Shown here in pieces: positions 56,692 to 64,000 of a stretch of 64,000 nt of DNA. The notes beneath the pieces are model-generated. The model ran no database searches. It had not been told where the DNA came from and saw only the letters and a program-made list of their open reading frames with translations. The position numbers and the translations under genes were made by a program. The stretch covers positions 1,674,001-1,738,000 of the forward strand of contig CP012068.1 in assembly GCA_001189495.1 (NCBI GenBank), given 5' to 3'. Numbering within the stretch: the first letter of the stretch is position 1; every line of letters begins with the position of its first letter. The DNA comes from Eubacterium sulci ATCC 35585 (GTDB lineage: Bacteria; Bacillota; Clostridia; Peptostreptococcales; Anaerovoracaceae).

Positions 56692-56944
56692 AAGTTATAG
56701 GCTTTTTATTATTTGCTTTTGGTGGAAGATATGCATTGAACGCAATCAACCTCACAAGGTAAACGCCCATGCAAGCCGTAATAATAACCATAACATCTAT
56801 GGGATAAGTAAGCCATTTTATTCCTGCACCATGCAAACCACAATTCAAAAGAAGTACCCAATACATTATCATAAACATTTGGTTTCCGATACTATTGCGC
56901 ATCTGTTTTTGCATTTCGTCTAAACCATTTTTATAATTCCTCAT
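56692..56944 (-). pseudogene. 5' part of the small membrane-protein gene split by the IS
   Basis: From the ATG at 56944 (GGGAGGATGACA upstream) about 83 codons: a charged N-terminus (MRNYKNGLDEMQKQ), two membrane spans and PKANNKKPIT, after which the IS begins. It overlaps the end of the XRE gene, which is a normal gene order for such regulator/membrane pairs. Confidence 0.85.
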
Positions 56945-57143
56945 TGTCATCCTCCCAAAAAATTTGATCAAGCGTTTTCCCAAGTATTTTGCAAATAGCA
57001 ACACATAATCTGATTGATGGATTATAATTGCCTTTTTCGATTGCGTTTATCGTCTGTCTGGCTACTCCAACAGCTTCTGCGAGTTCCTTTTGTGACATGT
57101 CCTTTTCTGCCCGAGCTACTTTTAATCGCAAGTTTTTAGCCAT
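56931..57143 (-). CDS. XRE-type helix-turn-helix regulator
   Basis: 70 aa, single HTH_3 domain: SQKELAEAVGVARQTINAIEKGNYNPS. The short YozG-like type usually sits with a membrane protein gene, as the broken gene directly downstream. CTAGGAGG lies before the ATG. AT-rich palindromic stretches (CTATATATA repeats) upstream may be its own operator. Confidence 0.9.
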   Translation of the reverse strand: MAKNLRLKVARAEKDMSQKELAEAVGVARQTINAIEKGNYNPSIRLCVAICKILGKTLDQIFWEDDNEEL

Positions 57144-57339
57144 ATACTATACCTCCTAGCAAAAGAGTACTATATATATGTACGAATGTCAACTATATAT
57201 GACTTTTATATATTTCATATGTTTATAAATATATATCTTCAATACTTACAACAAATAGTTATTTTAGACAGTTTGTCTTGAAAGATGTCCTTGCTATAAT
57301 TACAGAAAATATACGTGTTACAAACGTATTGCTTTTTAT

Positions 57340-57655
57340 CTTTTTAGAATATTAGCATGCTTTTGGTCTTTTCCATCTGTTCCTCTTTGATATAAACTTC
57401 CTCACTTTCGCCCGTTCAATTCACATTTACTTGCACAAAAATTTCTATTGATTCAGGAGAACTCTTTTCGTATTGATGATATTCATTTTCATCTCTTTCT
57501 TTTATATTGTAATCTTTTAATGTACATTACATTTCACTATTGCATGACATCGATATAAGGTTCAAATTCCAACATTCTTTAATCTTTGCTGTCTATATTT
57601 TTATTTAAACTAATTAATCGTACATTATCTCTTTTAAATAACTCCATAGCATTCC
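57340..57655 (-). pseudogene. decayed coding region between the XRE gene and the Crp/Fnr gene
   Basis: In this 599-bp gap, minus-strand reading gives protein-like fragments interrupted by stops: MELFKRDNVRLISLNKNI near 57655, and DYNIKERDENEYHQYEK...VNVN, a TGA, then GESEEVYIKEEQMEKTK ending near 57347. I recognise no family. The rest of the gap is AT-rich noncoding DNA. Confidence 0.35.
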
Positions 57656-57672
57656 CATTTCTAATATCTGCC

Positions 57673-57729
57673 TTGACTTTTCATTCTAATTACATTACTG
57701 TAATACCTATATTACGTTGTTAAAACAAC
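57673..57729 (+). promoter_or_regulatory. promoter of the intact Crp/Fnr gene with downstream palindrome
   Basis: TTGACT (57673-57678), 17 bp, TACTGT (57696-57701); GTTGTTAAAACAAC (57716-57729) in the leader resembles the site in the cupin promoter, so autoregulation is possible. The same block is present in copies 1 and 2. Confidence 0.6.
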
Positions 57730-57742
57730 AAAAGGAGATTTT

Positions 57743-58405
57743 ATGAATTATTTTTTTCTATCAAATTCAGCTCTCTTTAATGGAATACAAGAAGATGAAA
57801 TTAAACATTTAATATCCTGCTTAAATGGCAGAAAAAAGACATATACAAAGGGTGAAGTAATTTACCGTGCCGGCGATAAAGTACACGAGATAGGACTCGT
57901 TCTTTCGGGGAGTGTAAACATCATCGTTAATTTTTATTGGGGTGGTAGCCATATTTTCGGCCATGTCGAGAAAGGCGAGATATTTGCGGAAAACTATGCA
58001 GCAATTCCTGACAAGGAGCTCCTCTGTGACGTAATTGCTAGCGAGGATTCCGAAGTAATGTTTCTAGATTTAAGCAAGCTTCTCTCTACCTGCCAAAGCT
58101 GCTGCAGCTTCCACCACAGGCTTATTCACAATATGCTTCGTATCTCTGCCCAAAAGAGTCTAAATCTCTCTAGCAGAATGATGCATACAGCTCCAAAGGG
58201 TCTTAGAGACAGGTTGTTATCATATCTCTCTGAGCAGGCCATAATTCATGGAAGCACGCATTTTACGATACCCTTTGATCGTCAGCAGCTAGCTGACTAC
58301 CTTGGAGTTGACCGAAGCGCTATGTCAAATGAGCTAAGTAAAATGCAAAAAGACGGGTTGATAAGCTATAAGAAGAACAAATTCGTACTAAATGAAATGA
58401 GTTAA
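57743..58405 (+). CDS. Crp/Fnr family transcriptional regulator (intact copy 3)
   Basis: 220 aa. Cyclic-nucleotide-binding-like barrel (KGEVIYRAGDKVHEIGLVLSG, about residues 37-57; then GEIFAENYA) and a C-terminal winged helix with DRQQLADYLGVDRSAMSNEL. No N-terminal Cys cluster as in FNR, although CQSCC lies near residue 116, which could bind an Fe-S cluster or haem partner. Probably activates the cupin-ferredoxin operon, whose promoter keeps the palindrome. AAAAGGAG lies before the ATG. Confidence 0.9.
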   Translation: MNYFFLSNSALFNGIQEDEIKHLISCLNGRKKTYTKGEVIYRAGDKVHEIGLVLSGSVNIIVNFYWGGSHIFGHVEKGEIFAENYAAIPDKELLCDVIASEDSEVMFLDLSKLLSTCQSCCSFHHRLIHNMLRISAQKSLNLSSRMMHTAPKGLRDRLLSYLSEQAIIHGSTHFTIPFDRQQLADYLGVDRSAMSNELSKMQKDGLISYKKNKFVLNEMS

Positions 58406-58434
58406 ATATTTTTTGTATGTGTTTATAAAAAGTT

Positions 58435-58953
58435 TTAGCTTTTATATTTGTGTCCCATCTGCTGAGTAAAAGTATCTGCAGTTTTTCTATCCGCAACGAT
58501 ACTTACATTTCTTATTTTGTTTATTTTCTTCTCATGCATACCATAAAAAATAGGATTTTTAATTTTTATGGACAGCTTCTGACAATTAAATGGACGATTT
58601 TTGATTTTTATTTGCTCTATACCCTCGAGCTTAAATCCGAAAAGCAATCTACTGTGTCCTCTGCTTCCATAAGTATAGTATTGGGCAAAATTATTTTCAT
58701 AAATCTCCAGTTTCGTTCCATTGACGAATAGATAATACCCTATAAACCATATAGTGAGCGGAGCAACAATCAGTACTATTGCGATGATAATTCTATCTGA
58801 AAGCTCAGTGTTGTAGCTAATAAGATGTTTCAATGCCCAAAGAACAATAAAATATAAGATTGCCATGAATAAAAGTCCTATAGTATTAAATTTAGACTTG
58901 TGAGGATATGTCAAAACAAGCTTTAGTTTATCTTGCGAGAAGTCACGTTCCAT
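58435..58953 (-). CDS. two-span membrane protein with PH-like domain, unknown function
   Basis: About 172 aa. Two membrane spans (about residues 23-45 and 57-80) and a C-terminal beta-rich soluble domain (NGTKLEIYENNF...IEQIKIKN) resembling bacterial PH/YcxB-like domains. AAAGGACAAGAG lies before the ATG at 58953; the earlier ATG at 58974 lacks a site. Confidence 0.7.
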   Translation of the reverse strand: MERDFSQDKLKLVLTYPHKSKFNTIGLLFMAILYFIVLWALKHLISYNTELSDRIIIAIVLIVAPLTIWFIGYYLFVNGTKLEIYENNFAQYYTYGSRGHSRLLFGFKLEGIEQIKIKNRPFNCQKLSIKIKNPIFYGMHEKKINKIRNVSIVADRKTADTFTQQMGHKYKS

Positions 58954-59096
58954 AGTTTTCTCTTGTCCTTTCATTCAAATTGCGGTATCTAAATTCTATT
59001 TTCTTTTTATATTATAACATACCCATCAGCTTTTATATTATTAACTACAGAAGGTTAATAGTTAAAAATATTTCCAAATAATTTTACAAAAACATC

Positions 59097-59127
59097 TTGT
59101 TCATTACCTTAGGTAATGATTTATTAT
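59097..59127 (+). promoter_or_regulatory. MerR-type promoter and operator
   Basis: TTGTTC (59097-59102) and TATTAT (59122-59127) with a 19-bp spacer; the spacer contains the near-perfect palindrome TCATTACCTTAGGTAATGA (59101-59119). This long spacer is the hallmark of MerR-controlled promoters. Confidence 0.85.
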
Positions 59128-59147
59128 ATATTAGGAGGTGCATAATT

Positions 59148-59948
59148 ATGGCGAAATACAGAGCTATTCCGCAAGGCTTTATGACAGTTGGGGAAGTGGC
59201 AAAGAAAATGGGAGTTACCGTTCGTACTCTACAATACTACGATAAAGAAGGATTACTTTCCCCATCAGCAGAAAGCGATGGTGGTCGCAGGCTTTATACC
59301 GATAAAGATTTGGTTATGCTAAATCAGATTATATCTTTGAAATCACTGGGGTTTTCTCTAGATGACATAAAAGGGCGTTTGTTCCCTTTGGAAACACCGG
59401 AAGAAGTTGCAAAGGCACTTACAGAACAGGCAGATGATATACAAAAGAAAATAGAACAGCTTAAGGCTTCTCTGTCAGCAATAGAACAGTTAAAAACAGA
59501 AGTTTTACAAATACAGACGGTCAACTTCAAGAAGTACGCAGATATTATTGTTAATCTACAGATGAAGAATGACTCTTACTCACTGATTAAGCATTTTGAT
59601 GATGATACGCTCGATCATATACGAAGTCAGTTTGACAAAAAAAGCGGACTAGACTTTATGGATAGGTTTAATCGCCTAAGTGATGAAATCGCGCAACTTC
59701 AAAAAGAAAACGTGCTGCCTGAAAGTGAAAAATGCCAACAGGTTGTGCAAGACTACTGGAGCTTGATTATGGAGTTTACAAATGGTGATATGAGCATGCT
59801 TCCGAAATTGATGGAAGTAGGAAATATTGACACTGCCACAAGTGCTTGGGAAGAAAAGCAGAAAATCGTAAATGAATATTTAGCTCCTGCTTTACAGGTC
59901 TATTTTTCAAAGCTTGGAACAAATCCTTTTGAAGAGGTAAAACCGTGA
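59148..59948 (+). CDS. MerR family transcriptional regulator
   Basis: 266 aa. HTH_1-type MerR domain (FMTVGEVAKKMGVTVRTLQYYDKEG, first 45 residues), coiled-coil dimer helix (about 80-120) and a C-terminal helical ligand region of 130 aa. AGGAGG precedes the ATG at 59148. It is the first gene of the regulator-ATPase-permease operon; the stop overlaps the start of the ATPase. Confidence 0.93.
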   Translation: MAKYRAIPQGFMTVGEVAKKMGVTVRTLQYYDKEGLLSPSAESDGGRRLYTDKDLVMLNQIISLKSLGFSLDDIKGRLFPLETPEEVAKALTEQADDIQKKIEQLKASLSAIEQLKTEVLQIQTVNFKKYADIIVNLQMKNDSYSLIKHFDDDTLDHIRSQFDKKSGLDFMDRFNRLSDEIAQLQKENVLPESEKCQQVVQDYWSLIMEFTNGDMSMLPKLMEVGNIDTATSAWEEKQKIVNEYLAPALQVYFSKLGTNPFEEVKP

Positions 59949-60760
59949 AAGATGCAATACAGGTTCGTGGATTAAAGAAGAGTTATGGCAATAAGATGGT
60001 TCTTAGAAGTCTTGATTTTCAGATTGAAAAGGGAGAAGTTTTTGCTTTGCTCGGTGTAAACGGAGCAGGAAAAACTACAACGCTTGAATGTATCGAAGGT
60101 CTAAGAAAATATGATAGTGGCACAATTAGGGTGAACGGTAAAATGGGTATTCAACTACAGTCATCCTCTTTACCCTCCCATATCAAACCTATGGAAGCGG
60201 TAAAGCTGTTTGCAAAATGGAATAATACAGAAATTGATTATGACATGCTTAACGCTCTTGGAATAAGGGAAATTGAGAAGTCGCAATACATACAATTATC
60301 CACAGGACAAAAAAGACGATTACATCTTGCTCTTGCACTTATCGGTAACCCTGATATTATTTTTCTCGATGAACCGACAGCGGGACTTGATGTTGAAGGC
60401 AGACTATCGCTCCACAAACAAATCCGAAAGCTCAAATCACATGGGAAAACAATCGTATTGGCAAGTCACGATATGGCCGAGGTAGAAGCCTTATGTGATC
60501 ACATTGCCATTTTGAATGATGGGAGTATCGTTTTTTGTGGGACAGCTTCAGAACTGACAGATAAGCTTGGAAGAAAATATTTCATCCATTTAAGAACACA
60601 GGCAGGAGACAAATCTTTTGAAACCGATAATATCGAGGATGCATTGATTTCATTATTGAGCGAGCTAAAACAGAAAAAAATCCATGTATTGGATATTAAG
60701 GTTGATCGTGGCACGTTGGAACAACACTTCATCGAAATGGCAAGGAGGGAAGCAGAATGA
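59945..60760 (+). CDS. ABC transporter ATP-binding protein
   Basis: 271 aa, GTG start overlapping the merR-type gene by 4 bp (GTGA). Walker A GVNGAGKTTT, signature LSTGQKRRL, Walker B IIFLDEPTAGLD. DRA-type exporter ATPase; paired with the adjacent ABC-2 permease. The GQQ-type Q-loop appears as GIQLQSS. Confidence 0.95.
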   Translation: MKDAIQVRGLKKSYGNKMVLRSLDFQIEKGEVFALLGVNGAGKTTTLECIEGLRKYDSGTIRVNGKMGIQLQSSSLPSHIKPMEAVKLFAKWNNTEIDYDMLNALGIREIEKSQYIQLSTGQKRRLHLALALIGNPDIIFLDEPTAGLDVEGRLSLHKQIRKLKSHGKTIVLASHDMAEVEALCDHIAILNDGSIVFCGTASELTDKLGRKYFIHLRTQAGDKSFETDNIEDALISLLSELKQKKIHVLDIKVDRGTLEQHFIEMARREAE

Positions 60761-61473
60761 ACGGTTTTTTATATAGCCTGGCATTACAGTGGAGATTAGA
60801 TATGCGAAGTAAGACCCTCCTAGTTACTTGCTATATCGTTCCGCTTATTTTCTTTCTTTTAATGGGTAGTATTTTCACTTCGGTTATACCCGAAATGGAA
60901 AGCACGCTAATACAGTCTATGATTGTAATGAGTGTTTCAATGGGAGCATTTCTCGGTTTACCACCTTCGTTGATTGATACTTACGGAAGCGACATAAAAA
61001 AGATTTATAAAACAAATGGCGTTCCTATTTATTTAGGACTTGTTATCATGTTCCTCTCTACATTTGTCCATTTGATGATTACATGCATTGTGATAGTGAT
61101 GCTTGCCCCTATTTTATTTGAAGCAATTCCACCTACTCAACTTCCGTTTTTCTTTCTTGCACTTGCCATATACATTCTCGTATCGCTTAGTATCGGAAGT
61201 ATACTCGGGCTTATTGTAAAAAATCAGGCGAAGCTGACGATGATAGCACAACTTGTGTTTTTACCCTCGATTATGCTTTCTGGGATTATGTTTCCTATCG
61301 ACTTACTGCCCGATTTTCTTAAAGTAATGGGGCATGTTTTCCCCGCTTATTGGGGATACCGTTTGATGTTGGATAATGGTTTTTTACTTGAAAATCTATG
61401 GCCTTTAATTCTTGCATTTTATATAGCGGTAATTACATGTATAATACTTTTGAATAGACAAAAATCCAAGTAG
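60757..61473 (+). CDS. ABC-2 type transporter permease
   Basis: 238 aa, six membrane spans, ABC-2 membrane fold with a conserved SGIMFPIDLLPDFLK segment. Starts 4 bp inside the ATPase gene, so translation is coupled. Substrate unknown; the MerR operon context suggests export of a toxic or antimicrobial compound. Confidence 0.92.
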   Translation: MNGFLYSLALQWRLDMRSKTLLVTCYIVPLIFFLLMGSIFTSVIPEMESTLIQSMIVMSVSMGAFLGLPPSLIDTYGSDIKKIYKTNGVPIYLGLVIMFLSTFVHLMITCIVIVMLAPILFEAIPPTQLPFFFLALAIYILVSLSIGSILGLIVKNQAKLTMIAQLVFLPSIMLSGIMFPIDLLPDFLKVMGHVFPAYWGYRLMLDNGFLLENLWPLILAFYIAVITCIILLNRQKSK

Positions 61474-61507
61474 TTTGAGTTATACCAGTCCGAATATAAC
61501 ATAAAAC

Positions 61508-62260
61508 CTATAATTTAACTGCTTTAGTCGCAATATATGTTTTAATATTAAGATTATGTAGTCTGCCGGAACCATTCGTATCTTCATATAGATCAAGCAA
61601 TGTGAATCCCGCTTTTAACTGTCCCCCAATCTGCTCTGTCATATTGTGAGAAAACTGCATTCCCGCATCTTCTTTAATCATATATTCTAGAGAAGCTTTA
61701 TCTTTTAAAGGATTAAAAGGCATTCTCCAAATAATTTCTCTTTCTTCACTATCTACAATGTAATTTATTTCATTATTTAAACCCGCAAGTAAAATGCCAT
61801 TCTTTTTTAAAACTCTATATGCTTCATTAAAAACATGTTGCACATCTTCGACATAGCAGTTGGAAACTGGATGAAAGACAATATCAAATGTTTCATTATC
61901 AAAAGGCAATTTCTTTGTTATATCACCTTCAATTGCTTTGATAATATAACTCTCTCTTTCAGCGACTAATAACTCATTTTCTATTTGCTTTGGAGAGTAA
62001 TCAATAACCGTACAATCTGCCCCTAGCGCATTAAATATTGGCATTTGTTGCCCACCTCCTGACGCTAAGCCCAGAATTTTCTTACCTTGTAAATCCTCAA
62101 GCCATTCATGAGGAACCGAGACAGTTGGAGTAAGAAAAACGTTCCATTTTCCTTTTTTGGCTTTGATATATTCATCATGTGAAACTGGCTTCCCCCATTC
62201 CCAGCCTTCCTTAACCCATCTGTCAATTGTTTCTTTATTTATATCCTGATAAGCTTTCAT
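61508..62260 (-). CDS. class I SAM-dependent methyltransferase
   Basis: 250 aa. SAM-binding motif I ILGLASGGGQQMPIFNALGA, followed by the acidic VIDYS and FDIVFHPVSNCYVED. It is of the small-molecule/UbiE-like type; the acceptor is unknown. AGAGGAAATAAAAATA precedes the ATG. It lies alone, converging with the ABC operon. Confidence 0.9.
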   Translation of the reverse strand: MKAYQDINKETIDRWVKEGWEWGKPVSHDEYIKAKKGKWNVFLTPTVSVPHEWLEDLQGKKILGLASGGGQQMPIFNALGADCTVIDYSPKQIENELLVAERESYIIKAIEGDITKKLPFDNETFDIVFHPVSNCYVEDVQHVFNEAYRVLKKNGILLAGLNNEINYIVDSEEREIIWRMPFNPLKDKASLEYMIKEDAGMQFSHNMTEQIGGQLKAGFTLLDLYEDTNGSGRLHNLNIKTYIATKAVKL

Positions 62261-62340
62261 TATTTTTATTTCCTCTCTAACAAAATATAAATTTTATTAT
62301 CTCCGCATTGCTTAGCTGCAAATTCATTAAAAAATAAATC

Positions 62341-62940
62341 TCATTCTACAATTTTATAGAAAATCCTACATTTTTCTTGTTTAAAAGCTTCAACAATATC
62401 TTCAGTTGCCCATATTATTGGAGATTGTGTATTTACCTCACCAAATTCTATATCACTGCGGTAAAACGTATTTGTATTTAGATTTTGTTCATCAGATTCA
62501 ATCATACGGTATGGCCACGGATGGTGATGTCCTTTGCTTCTTTTGCAATAAGCACAGGTTCCGTTGTCAATCACTCCATAAGTAACCTTGCCTTCGTATT
62601 CAGCTCGCACTTGTTTTGCTTTTTCGAGGTCAAAGGATGCAATATTGGTAAATCGGCAAATATAATAGCCTTCAGATTTTTTAAATGGTATAAATTCAAT
62701 TCCATTCATTTCATGCTTATGATATATTTCGTAAAAATGCCGGCTCGCAATACTCACACCGTCATATGTTGTAACAAAGAATTTCTTTTTTCTCCACTTC
62801 ACTGTTTCCGCGGCTTGAAATATCGCTTCATCACGATTAAGTACCATTTTACAATGCGGGCAGAGCTTTATATCCGGCTTTGATTCACGCCCCAAATATA
62901 AATAGTCAGCATCATCTCCGTCAATATGGTAATACTTCAT
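62341..62940 (-). CDS. zinc-finger-like protein, unknown function
   Basis: 199 aa with two CxxC pairs, CPHCK (about residues 27-30) and CAYCKRSKGHHHP (about 130-133), which likely bind one zinc across the chain, and Trp/Tyr-rich strands between. No family recognised; could be an immunity or nucleic-acid-binding protein. AAAGAAAGT is the only weak ribosome binding site. Confidence 0.65.
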   Translation of the reverse strand: MKYYHIDGDDADYLYLGRESKPDIKLCPHCKMVLNRDEAIFQAAETVKWRKKKFFVTTYDGVSIASRHFYEIYHKHEMNGIEFIPFKKSEGYYICRFTNIASFDLEKAKQVRAEYEGKVTYGVIDNGTCAYCKRSKGHHHPWPYRMIESDEQNLNTNTFYRSDIEFGEVNTQSPIIWATEDIVEAFKQEKCRIFYKIVE

Positions 62941-63041
62941 ACTTTCTTTCCTCGTTTATATGCATAAATTACACTTTATAACAAAAACAAATCGCTATAC
63001 ACATTCAAATCTAAATGCATATAGCGATTTTGTCAACTTTA

Positions 63042-63647
63042 TTATAACTCTTTCGCTTTGAACTCAGCGTATCCTTCATAGTAATAGCTATGATCTATGC
63101 CCTTCATATATATCTCACGGTCGTTAATATCATCTATCAAAGCTTCACTTAGTATATGCTTAATCTCAATATCCTTGATAGGACTTCTCTCCATAGCCAT
63201 GAAGTAATCTTCCTTGTCTACCATGCTCCAGTCAATCACCTTGCCGATTTCCTTCTTAAGCATCAAATCAAGCCATATTCTCATGCTTCGACCATTGCCT
63301 TCTCTGAAGGGATGTACTATGTTCATTTCGACATACTTTTCAACGATTTTATCAAAGCTACCCTGCGGCATCTTTTCGATATTCTCAAGCGATACCTCTA
63401 GGTACATGACCGGTGCAAATCTGAAATTGCCCTTTGATATATTGACATCTCTCAGTTTCCCTGCAAAGTCGTATATGTCCTCAAACAGAAATTTATGGAT
63501 AGCGAAAAGTGACTCACAGCTACTGGGTTTTAGCTTGTCAAAGATATTTTTGTCGAACAGCTCTATAGCCTTCTTTTTGCTTATCTTCTCTTCAGCTTTA
63601 GACAGCTCCACGGAATCTGTTATCCCCAGCTTATTCTCCGAAGTCAT
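63042..63647 (-). CDS. Fic family protein (probable AMP transferase)
   Basis: 201 aa. Core motif HPFREGNGRSMRIW (His112 to Arg120) is complete, with the upstream NFRFAPVMYLEV flap for target strands. Expected to transfer AMP to a target protein. No VbhA-type antitoxin gene is adjacent, and I do not see a clear inhibitory (S/T)xxxE(G/N) motif, so how it is held in check is unclear. GGAGTAATCTC precedes the ATG; it follows metG by 24 bp. Confidence 0.9.
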   Translation of the reverse strand: MTSENKLGITDSVELSKAEEKISKKKAIELFDKNIFDKLKPSSCESLFAIHKFLFEDIYDFAGKLRDVNISKGNFRFAPVMYLEVSLENIEKMPQGSFDKIVEKYVEMNIVHPFREGNGRSMRIWLDLMLKKEIGKVIDWSMVDKEDYFMAMERSPIKDIEIKHILSEALIDDINDREIYMKGIDHSYYYEGYAEFKAKEL

Positions 63648-63671
63648 GAGATTACTCCATTCTATTCCTTG

Positions 63672-64000
63672 CTAGTATAGCTTCGCTCCTGCCGGAATTC
63701 TGTTGCTTAGCATAATCAGGTTAAGCTTCTCTTCGCCCTCTTCATCGTGGATTGCTGATAGAAGCATTCCGCAAGACTCTATGCCCATCATAGCTCGTGG
63801 TGGAAGGTTTGTAATCGCTAGAAGCGTCTTTCCAACGAGTTCCTCCGGCTCATAGAAGTTATGGATTCCGCTTAGGATCGTGCGGTTTTCGCCTGATCCA
63901 TCGTCAAGAGTGAACTGAAGAAGTTTCTTCGACTTTGGAACTGCAGTACATTCGAGAACCTTAACAGCTCTGAAGTCTGACTTTGAGAAGGTATCAAAAT
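63672..64000 (-). CDS. metG: methionyl-tRNA synthetase, C-terminal tRNA-binding domain (partial)
   Basis: My minus-strand reading gives about 109 residues with FSKSDFRAVKVLECTAVPKS, SGIHNFYEPEELVGK, TNLPPRAMMG and a final PAGAKLY. This is the OB-fold (EMAP-like) tRNA-binding domain found at the end of MetRS; the catalytic part would lie beyond the window. A free-standing tRNA-binding protein is the alternative. Confidence 0.85.
   Translation of the reverse strand, partial: FDTFSKSDFRAVKVLECTAVPKSKKLLQFTLDDGSGENRTILSGIHNFYEPEELVGKTLLAITNLPPRAMMGIESCGMLLSAIHDEEGEEKLNLIMLSNRIPAGAKLY

Overview
The window reads as a chromosome segment of a low-GC, anaerobic, host-associated Clostridia-type Firmicute. 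Supporting signs are a DUF3793-flavodoxin pair, a long glutamine synthetase, UPF0182, an EF-G-like GTPase, Gram-positive LexA and DtxR-type operators, Shine-Dalgarno sequences close to AGGAGG, and two sortase-anchored surface proteins. No ribosomal RNA is present, so I do not name a genus; an oral or gut Eubacteriales relative is a guess from gene content.

Layout: (1) 1-9.5 kb, minus strand: cardiolipin synthase (partial), serS, a 639-aa glutamine synthetase, UPF0182, a zinc-ribbon acidic membrane protein and a small membrane-anchored protein, probably transcribed from a promoter near 9.5 kb. (2) 9.6-12 kb: flavodoxin and DUF3793 behind a promoter whose -10 lies inside a DtxR-like operator, a SemiSWEET transporter, and a small DtxR/MntR regulator with a similar operator in its own leader. 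(3) 12-34.4 kb: core genes (radA, EF-G-like, serine acetyltransferase, metNIQ, rplM-rpsI, tcdA, YeiH, nucleoside phosphorylase) with two xPNTGD-anchored surface proteins. (4) 34.4-39.6 kb: purine salvage operon with an NCS2 permease, adenine deaminase and a diverged adenine-deaminase paralogue. (5) 39.9-41.9 kb: prophage remnant in which a minor-capsid-type protein with a BECR-like nuclease tail is followed by small immunity-like genes and then a GP20 scaffold fragment. (6) 42-51.7 kb: copper chaperone, nitroreductase, an SOS-controlled YolD/Y-family polymerase pair, LytTR-DUF3021, HIRAN plus J-domain, and a cupin-ferredoxin operon. (7) 51.7-58.4 kb: a rearranged zone with three copies of the promoter and 5' end of one Crp/Fnr gene (only the third intact), a broken SnoaL-like gene, and a 1541-bp IS3-family element with 3-bp target duplication that splits a small membrane-protein gene. 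(8) 58.4-64 kb: a MerR-regulated ABC exporter, a methyltransferase, a Fic protein and the 3' end of metG.

The most interesting threads are the capsid-nuclease/immunity remnant, the Crp/Fnr copies (the dead first copy still carries a perfect 16-bp palindrome about 41.5 bp upstream of the predicted start of the divergent cupin-ferredoxin operon), the metal-responsive flavodoxin promoter with a structured leader, and the adenine-deaminase paralogue with altered metal-site motifs. All functions are inferred from sequence reading alone; no database search was run.
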